From JABIEQ01 sp964516055 (GTDB taxonomy: Bacteria > Patescibacteriota > Patescibacteriia > Magasanikbacterales > UBA922): a DNA stretch of 45,174 nucleotides. Below are positions 39,905 to 45,174 of this stretch, in pieces. The notes below the pieces were generated by a model that had not been told where the DNA came from, ran no database searches, and saw nothing but the letters and a program-made list of their open reading frames with translations. Positions within the stretch are counted from its first letter, which is position 1. Every line of letters starts with the position of its first letter. A program made the translations under genes and the position numbers. Location: positions 1 through 45,174 of the forward strand of contig CAZEYK010000003.1 in NCBI GenBank assembly GCA_964516055.1. Reading direction: 5' to 3'.

Positions 39905-40486
39905 ATGATTTCATTGTTGGCGGGAAAAATTGTTTTAAAAACAAATGATGCTGTGGTGCTGCTTACGTCAGGTGGTGTTGGGTATGAGGTGAGAGTTTCT
40001 TCTTCTTTTTTGGGAATATTGATTGTTGATCAAGAAGTGCATATGTATACGTATCTTCGGGTGACGGATAGTGATTTGTCTTTATTTGGGTTTCGGTCTG
40101 TTGATGAACGATCTTTTTTTGAGTTGTTGCTGAGTGTTTCTGGGGTTGGTCCGAAGAGTGCTATGAATGTATTGAATTTGGGTTCTATTGGTGATATTCA
40201 ATCAGCTATTGCCAGAAGTGATGTAAAATATTTAACTGCGGTGCAAGGAATGGGAAAGAAGACTGCTGAACGTGTTGTGCTTGAATTACGATCAAAGATG
40301 GGAGCCTCACCAATGGTTTCTGAAGAACAACCCTCTGGACAAGTTTTGAGTGATGTTATTGATGGACTTATTGCCATGGGGTATGAAAAACAAGATGCAA
40401 TTGCGACTGCAAGGCATTTAGTTGTTGGAGAAAAAACGGCGGAAGTATTGCTTAGAGAAGCACTGGGTATGATGAGTAAACGATAA
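39905..40486 (+). CDS. ruvA: Holliday junction DNA helicase subunit RuvA
   Basis: This 193-residue protein has the three RuvA domains: an OB-fold start (MISLLAGKIVLKTNDAVVLL, TYLRVTDSDLSLFGF), helix-hairpin-helix repeats (LLLSVSGVGPKSAMNVLN, LTAVQGMGKKTAERVVLELR) and a C-terminal UBA-like domain (VIDGLIAMGYEKQDAIATAR) that contacts RuvB. It binds four-way junctions as a tetramer and loads the RuvB motor. Neither ruvB nor ruvC is adjacent. It lies 57 bases after pepA. Confidence 0.95.
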   Translation: MISLLAGKIVLKTNDAVVLLTSGGVGYEVRVSSSFLGILIVDQEVHMYTYLRVTDSDLSLFGFRSVDERSFFELLLSVSGVGPKSAMNVLNLGSIGDIQSAIARSDVKYLTAVQGMGKKTAERVVLELRSKMGASPMVSEEQPSGQVLSDVIDGLIAMGYEKQDAIATARHLVVGEKTAEVLLREALGMMSKR

Positions 40487-40509
40487 TTTGTTGTTGTATT
40501 ATAAAAACA

Positions 40510-40538
40510 AAAATAACGGCATGAGCCGTTATTTTTTT
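40510..40538. terminator. Bidirectional intrinsic terminator
   Basis: AAATAACGGC/GCCGTTATTT with an ATGA loop and a T-run lies between convergent ruvA and gyrA. Confidence 0.88.
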
Positions 40539-40551
40539 GTATGTTATTTTT

Positions 40552-43053
40552 TTAGAGGAGAGCAATACTGACTACTTTATCTCCTGCGGCTTTGAAGCGC
40601 ATTACGCGTACTCCTTGTGTTGCGCGTCCGAGAGTTGAAATTGATTTGAGTGGGGTACGGATAACTTGTCCTTTTGCCGAAATCATCATGATGTCTTGCT
40701 CTTCTTCTTCCGTATTGATGATACGTGCGCTAACAATTTTACCTGTTTTGCTAGTAACCGCCATCGTTTTGATACCGCTTCCACCACGTCCTTGTACTTT
40801 GTATTCTCTGAGTTCTGTGCGTTTTCCTAATCCATTTTCAGAGATGACGAGTAATTCAATAACGCCTTTTTTTATGAGTTCGGTACTGATGACTTCCATG
40901 CCTATCACAACGTCGCTTGATTTGAGTTTCATGCCACGTACGCCACTTGCGGCTCTTCCCATTGCTCGTACGCCACTTTCTTTAAACCGAATAGCTTGTC
41001 CTTCTTTGGTAATAATCATGATTTCATCTTTTCCACTTGTTGGGCGAATCCATTCAAGGTAATCATCTTCTTTGAGTTTGATTGCAATGAGTCCGGATTG
41101 ACGAACATTTGTGAAATCTTCCAACTTTGTTTTTTTGATATTTCCTTTGCTGGTGACCATGACAAGATGTTTGTATTTACTCATGTCATCCGTTGAAAGA
41201 ATTGCCGATACTTTTTCATGTGATGAAAGTTGGAGGAAGTTTACGAGTGCTTGTCCTTTTGCCGTACGACTCCCTAAAGGAACATCATAGACGCGTAGTT
41301 GGAATACCCGTCCACGTGTTGTGAAGAAAAGAAGGTTGTCATGTGTATTTGTGGAAATGAGTTGTTCAACAGCATCTTCCGCTTTGGTAGATAATCCTTT
41401 GACGCCCTTTCCTCCGCGGTGTTGTGTTTTGAAGGTATCTTCTGGAAGGCGTTTAATGTATCCAGCTTGTGTTACCATGACGAGGGTTTGTTCATTTGGA
41501 ATGAGGTCTTCCATGTTGAACTGTTGAATGCCATGTGCCACAATTTTTGTTCGTCTTGGAATGGCAAATTTATTTCTGATGTACAGTACTTCTTCTTTTA
41601 TAATATTTTTTACTTTTGTTTCACTTGCAAGGATAGATTCTAACTCTTTGATAATAGCAAGTTTTTCTTTTAATTCTTCAATAATTTTTTGGCTTTCAAG
41701 GTTGGCAAGCTGCTGTAACCGCATTTCCAAAATTGCTTGCGCTTGGCGATCAGAAAATTTGAATTGTTTAATAAGGTTTTCTTTTGCTTGTTCTTTGTCT
41801 TTTGATTTTCGAATAAGAGCAATAATGGCATCTATTTTGTCTAAGGCCATTTTTAATCCTTCGAGGATGTGTGCTCGATCTTTGGCTTTTTCAAGATCAA
41901 ATTCAGTTCGACGTCTGATTACTTCTTTTCGATGTTTGAGGTATTCTTCTAAGACAGATTTGAGATTGAGTACTCGCGGTTGAATACCATCAACGAGGGC
42001 AATCATGTTTACGTGAAATTTTGTTTGGAGATTGGTGAGTTTGAATAATCGGTTGAGAATTTTCTTTGGGTAGGCATCTTTTTTGATTTCGATAACGATG
42101 CGTACGCCGTCTTTGTTTGATTCATCTCGAAGGTCTTTGATGCCTTCAATTTTTTTCTCTTGTACGAGTTCAGCAATTTTTTCAATGAGTTTTGCTTTGT
42201 TTGTTTGGTAGGCAACTTCAGTAATAAGAATTCTAAATCTATCTGGTTGAAATTCTTCAATTTCAGTTTTTGCTCGAAGACTAATTCCTCCACGACCCGT
42301 TGCATAGGTTGCGGTAATGTTTTCTTTATTATAAATAATTCCTCCGGTTGGAAAATCTGGACCTTTAATAAATTCAGTAAGTTCATCTATATTCGTTTTT
42401 GGGTTGGCAATGAGGTGCATGATTCCATCACAGAGTTCCCCGAGATTGTGTGGTGGAATGTTTGTTGCCATTCCTACTGCAATTCCCATGCTTCCGTTGA
42501 GGAGAAGATTTGGCAGTTTGCTAGGGAGTACACTTGGTTCTTTTTGTGAACCATCGTAGTTTGGGGTGAAGTTTACGGTTTCTTTTTCAATATCATTGAG
42601 CATTTCTTCTGCAATTGCTTGCAGTTTTGCTTCAGTGTATCTCATTGCTGCGGCACTATCTCCGTCCATTGACCCAAAGTTTCCTTGTCCAAATACAAGC
42701 GGATATCCCATAGAAAAATCTTGGGCCATTCTTACGAGTGAGTCGTAGATAGCTGCATCACCATGCGGGTGATATTTTCCCATTACATCTCCAACAACAC
42801 GAGCAGATTTGAGGAATTTTGATGTGTGTTTTAGTCCAAGTTTCCACATGGCGTAGAGAATTCTGCGGTGTACTGGTTTTAGTCCATCTCTAACATCGGG
42901 GAGTGCACGAGCGACAATAACACTCATGGCGTAATCGAGGTACGATTTTTTCATTTCGTCTACGAGCTCAATTGGTTCAACTTTTCCAATTGCTCCTATT
43001 TCTCGTTGTTCTGTTGATTCTGTTGTTGTCTTTTTTGGCATATGTAAGTTCAT
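40552..43053 (-). CDS. gyrA: DNA gyrase subunit A
   Basis: The protein has up to 833 residues. The N-terminal breakage-reunion domain has KSYLDYAMSVIVARALPDVR, VHRRILYAMW and the active-site tyrosine in SAAAMRYTEAKL. The C-terminal beta-pinwheel carries QHRGGKGVKGL, the GyrA box (consensus QRRGGKG), which marks gyrase rather than topoisomerase IV. With GyrB it puts negative supercoils into DNA using ATP. A second ATG 12 bases in (43041) may be the true start. The Ser/Asp positions of the quinolone region read HGDAAIYDSLVRMAQ, so Ser83 of the E. coli numbering appears to be Ala. Confidence 0.96.
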   Translation of the reverse strand: MNLHMPKKTTTESTEQREIGAIGKVEPIELVDEMKKSYLDYAMSVIVARALPDVRDGLKPVHRRILYAMWKLGLKHTSKFLKSARVVGDVMGKYHPHGDAAIYDSLVRMAQDFSMGYPLVFGQGNFGSMDGDSAAAMRYTEAKLQAIAEEMLNDIEKETVNFTPNYDGSQKEPSVLPSKLPNLLLNGSMGIAVGMATNIPPHNLGELCDGIMHLIANPKTNIDELTEFIKGPDFPTGGIIYNKENITATYATGRGGISLRAKTEIEEFQPDRFRILITEVAYQTNKAKLIEKIAELVQEKKIEGIKDLRDESNKDGVRIVIEIKKDAYPKKILNRLFKLTNLQTKFHVNMIALVDGIQPRVLNLKSVLEEYLKHRKEVIRRRTEFDLEKAKDRAHILEGLKMALDKIDAIIALIRKSKDKEQAKENLIKQFKFSDRQAQAILEMRLQQLANLESQKIIEELKEKLAIIKELESILASETKVKNIIKEEVLYIRNKFAIPRRTKIVAHGIQQFNMEDLIPNEQTLVMVTQAGYIKRLPEDTFKTQHRGGKGVKGLSTKAEDAVEQLISTNTHDNLLFFTTRGRVFQLRVYDVPLGSRTAKGQALVNFLQLSSHEKVSAILSTDDMSKYKHLVMVTSKGNIKKTKLEDFTNVRQSGLIAIKLKEDDYLEWIRPTSGKDEIMIITKEGQAIRFKESGVRAMGRAASGVRGMKLKSSDVVIGMEVISTELIKKGVIELLVISENGLGKRTELREYKVQGRGGSGIKTMAVTSKTGKIVSARIINTEEEEQDIMMISAKGQVIRTPLKSISTLGRATQGVRVMRFKAAGDKVVSIALL

Positions 43054-43126
43054 GGTTCTGCGTTCATGGTTTAGAAAGAGTGCGTTACGGCTATTCTTTG
43101 TTGAAAACTATGAGCGTTCTTTGTAT

Positions 43127-43648
43127 TTAAAGTGTTGAGGTGCTGATTATTGTACTGGTATTTGTGGTTGTGTCAATTGTGGATGTTGTGCTGCTTGTTA
43201 TTTGTACGGCGTTTACTTTTTCGGCGTTTGAAATTGCGAGGACAAGATTTTGTAGTGTTGATTTTATGCCGTCTTCTGAATCAGTTTTATCTATGAGTTT
43301 GGTAAATTTGTCAGGTCCTTGTAATACGCTATTTTTTCCGGAAAGGATATCTTTGATTTGTTCTGATCCTTCGGCAATAAGTTGTTTTTCTGTGGATGGT
43401 GCCTGTAATACATTTTTTGCGAGTGACGATATATTGAGTGCCCATAATGCCGCTATAAGAACAACAATAATGGAAACGCCCACCCAGACAAGTTGTTTTT
43501 TTGTTCGTTGTGCTCGGTGGTACTGATCATTTATAAAATCATGTGGTGTTTTGGGGCGTGATGATCGTTTTTTTGTATTGGTAAATAACGACGGCAGGTT
43601 GTTGACTGCTTGCCGTATTTCTTGTTGAAGGTCGTGTTGAGAGCTCAT
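43127..43648 (-). CDS. Single-pass membrane protein with low-complexity tail
   Basis: This 173-residue protein has a basic cytoplasmic N-terminus, one helix (LVWVGVSIIVVLIAALWALN), an outside domain of about 80 residues and a Thr/Ser-rich end (TSTIDTTTNTSTIISTSTL). I recognise no family. The start is ATG 43648 rather than the upstream TTG. It is leftward, upstream of gyrA, and possibly expressed with it. Confidence 0.65.
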   Translation of the reverse strand: MSSQHDLQQEIRQAVNNLPSLFTNTKKRSSRPKTPHDFINDQYHRAQRTKKQLVWVGVSIIVVLIAALWALNISSLAKNVLQAPSTEKQLIAEGSEQIKDILSGKNSVLQGPDKFTKLIDKTDSEDGIKSTLQNLVLAISNAEKVNAVQITSSTTSTIDTTTNTSTIISTSTL

Positions 43649-43695
43649 AGCCAATAGTTCATGGCCATGTTGGGTACATGGCTAATAGATAAATA

Positions 43696-44310
43696 TTATT
43701 CTTTGGCAAGAACAATAATTTGGGTATCTTCTTGGGGAAGATCTTTTTTTCGTAGGATTACCTTCTTTTCTGGTTCATCAGCTTTGAGTCCTATTGCTTT
43801 GAGAAAGGTAGACACATCTGCTGCTGTTGGTTCGTTGTCGCTTTTGAATCCAAGTGGAATAATTATTCGCGGTTCAATACTATTTACCGTTTTTACAGCT
43901 TGGTCAGCATCGTAGCCTTCGCCTCCTCCAACGGGAAGACATAAAATATCAACGCCATTTACTATATCGAGTTGCTCATTGGTAAGTTGTTTATTCGTTA
44001 TGCCAAGGTGGGCAATACTCATATTTTCGCTATCGATTCGGATAATTATTTTTTCTGGATCGTGCCCAAGTGCTGCGGTAATAAGCACTCCTTTTGTTTC
44101 AATTTCTCCTGGAGAATTAAAGATAAAGGGTTCTCCTGAAAGCGTGAAGGTTTCTTTTTTGGTGTCAGAAATAATGGCAATATTTGGGGCAAGGCTTCTT
44201 GGTGTGGTTCCTGTTTCTTGTTTGTAGGGGTCGATAATGATGGTTATGTCTTGTTCACCAGGTTTTGTCTGGATTTTAAGAGCAGTCGATCCGAGCCAGG
44301 TAATATGCAT
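43696..44310 (-). CDS. Metallo-beta-lactamase-fold protein lacking the metal motif
   Basis: This 204-residue protein follows the fold of small MBL hydrolases (UPF0173-like): MHITWLGSTALKIQTKPG, IIIDPYKQETGTTPRSLAPN, FNSPGEIETKGVLITAA and DILCLPVGGGEGYDADQAVK. The HxHxDH motif, expected after the second strand, is replaced by IISDTKKETFTL, so the normal zinc site is missing. It is probably a binding or structural relative rather than a hydrolase. It may be typical of this lineage, as degenerate MBL proteins recur in reduced genomes. Confidence 0.75.
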   Translation of the reverse strand: MHITWLGSTALKIQTKPGEQDITIIIDPYKQETGTTPRSLAPNIAIISDTKKETFTLSGEPFIFNSPGEIETKGVLITAALGHDPEKIIIRIDSENMSIAHLGITNKQLTNEQLDIVNGVDILCLPVGGGEGYDADQAVKTVNSIEPRIIIPLGFKSDNEPTAADVSTFLKAIGLKADEPEKKVILRKKDLPQEDTQIIVLAKE

Positions 44311-44567
44311 ATCAACAATTTACAGTTAATTATTAACAATTAACAGCTCCTAAATTCATGTGAGGAGCAATTATGTATCATGAGTGAACGTTTTTGCATG
44401 ACTAGTATACGGGATTTGTCATTTTTGGGCAAGAGTGGCTGGTATTTTTTTTGATGAGATAGATGAGGATAACATGGTACTTCTCAGTGTGTTTTATACA
44501 TAAATTTTGTTTATTTTTAGCAAAAAAAATTGGTTGCCCCTATTTTTTAGCTGGTATTTTGGGGGTC
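44311..44567. other. Intergenic stretch without a gene
   Basis: It is AT-rich. It holds a GCTCCT/AGGAGC hairpin at about 44346-44368 near the leftward MBL start, and nothing else I can support. Confidence 0.4.
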
Positions 44568-44596
44568 TTGCTTTTTTGTTTACGGTATGGTACATT
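44568..44596 (+). promoter_or_regulatory. Promoter for rpsA
   Basis: TTGCTT and TACATT are 17 bases apart, with a start near 44603. The leader of about 75 bases contains a CCCC/GGGG hairpin at about 44616-44626 and a GAGGG/CCTC region that may serve in S1 autoregulation. Confidence 0.55.
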
Positions 44597-44679
44597 AATC
44601 CAGCTTTATTTATCCCCGTTGGGGACCTGAATTTTGAGGGTAATCGTCTCCTCGTTTGGGTAATGTATTAATTTTTAAT

Positions 44680-45174
44680 ATGCAACAAGACGAAAAACAA
44701 ACAAGTGCATTTGGAAAACTCCTCAAGGATTATTTTTCAAAATTGCCAAAAGTAGGAGAATTAGTAAAAGGGAAGGTTATTTCTATTGACAAAGGTGCTG
44801 TGCGCATTGATGTTGATGGTGTCCTTACTGGTATTGTTCGTGGTCCTGAACTTTTTACCGCTTCTAACGAATATTCAAATATTAAAGTAGGGGATGATGT
44901 AGAAGCTACGGTTATCGAACAAGAAAATGAAACAGGTGAAATGGAATTGTCATTTCTTGCTGCAGGATACCTTCGTGTTTGGGAGAGAATGTCTGAATAT
45001 TCAAAAGATGGTACCATTATTTCTGCAAAAGTATTAAAAGCAAATAAAGGTGGATTGATGATGCAAGTTGATGCACTTACTGGATTTATGCCTGTATCTC
45101 AACTTAGTCCTGATCACTATCCACGTGTTCCTGGTGGAGACAAAAATCGTATTTTAGAAGTATTAAAAGGATAT
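44680..45174 (+). CDS. rpsA: 30S ribosomal protein S1, 5' part
   Basis: The 165 codons to the window edge encode the start of S1. A short N-terminal helix is followed by the first S1 RNA-binding domain (VGELVKGKVISIDKGAVRID to EMELSF) and the beginning of a second (GTIISAKVLKANKGGLMMQV, LTGFMPVSQLSPDH). S1 helps mRNAs bind the 30S subunit, which matters in a genome where most genes lack a Shine-Dalgarno. The gene is cut by the end of the window. There is no visible ribosome-binding site before its own ATG. Confidence 0.92.
   Translation, partial: MQQDEKQTSAFGKLLKDYFSKLPKVGELVKGKVISIDKGAVRIDVDGVLTGIVRGPELFTASNEYSNIKVGDDVEATVIEQENETGEMELSFLAAGYLRVWERMSEYSKDGTIISAKVLKANKGGLMMQVDALTGFMPVSQLSPDHYPRVPGGDKNRILEVLKGY

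Overview
The window looks like a piece of chromosome from a Candidate Phyla Radiation (Patescibacteria) bacterium. The backbone is AT-rich. It uses the standard bacterial code: UGA ends several genes and tryptophan is UGG. Most backbone genes lack a clear Shine-Dalgarno sequence. Its content is typical of that group: tandem T4SS-type pilins, two TrmB-like regulators, a DUF5667-like coiled-coil protein, and compact housekeeping genes (ileS, pepA, ruvA, gyrA, rpsA, rpe, rpiB). A more exact lineage cannot be fixed from sequence alone.

Layout. 1-2.7 kb: five consecutive pilin-like genes behind a partial Cys-containing ORF. 2.7-4.8 kb: a GT28 glycolipid glycosyltransferase, a possible small ORF and a TrmB-like regulator. 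5.1-5.4 kb: a well-delimited candidate structured RNA with a consensus promoter and an intrinsic terminator. 5.5-14 kb: an accessory island. Its GC-rich genes carry good Shine-Dalgarno sequences and encode a Csx3/Crn3-like protein, a P-loop NTPase of the kind linked to Csx3, a small polynucleotide-kinase-like P-loop protein, a very large HrpB-type DEAH helicase and a small putative DNA-binding protein. Four copies of a two-hairpin element (A-D) with compensatory changes lie among these genes, along with other structured intergenic DNA. 14-20.5 kb: a second TrmB-like regulator, an HExxH protein, a DUF3179 protein, an ArsR regulator, tRNA-His, a slipin, tRNA-Arg and a Xer recombinase. 20.5-28.6 kb: a coiled-coil secreted protein, a SPOUT methyltransferase, a PolB-like exonuclease, two paralogous helical proteins, then leftward genes for a PfkB kinase, a PhnA-like protein, a TrxB-like protein, Rpe and RpiB. 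28.8-33.8 kb: a protein-kinase-like gene, a GC-rich orphan, a second candidate RNA and a GC-rich DUF4407 gene interrupted by one in-frame UGA. 33.9-45.2 kb: ileS behind a T-box leader, an NadR-like kinase, a GC-rich ppnP, pepA, ruvA, gyrA, two leftward genes and the 5' part of rpsA.

How it fits together. The backbone supplies translation, recombination, topology and pentose-phosphate functions. The island looks like a nucleic-acid-handling module: a putative cyclic-oligoadenylate ring nuclease, P-loop partners and a helicase, accompanied by repeated structured elements but with no cas gene in view. All GC-rich genes (about 6.1-8.5, 9.4-13.9, 30.6-30.9, 31.3-33.6 and 37.8-38.1 kb) share stronger ribosome-binding sites, and most are flanked by structured RNA-like sequence. 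This suggests a common foreign origin or a separate expression regime. Their joint function is inference. All coordinates and structures were read by eye, and no homology search or folding program was run.
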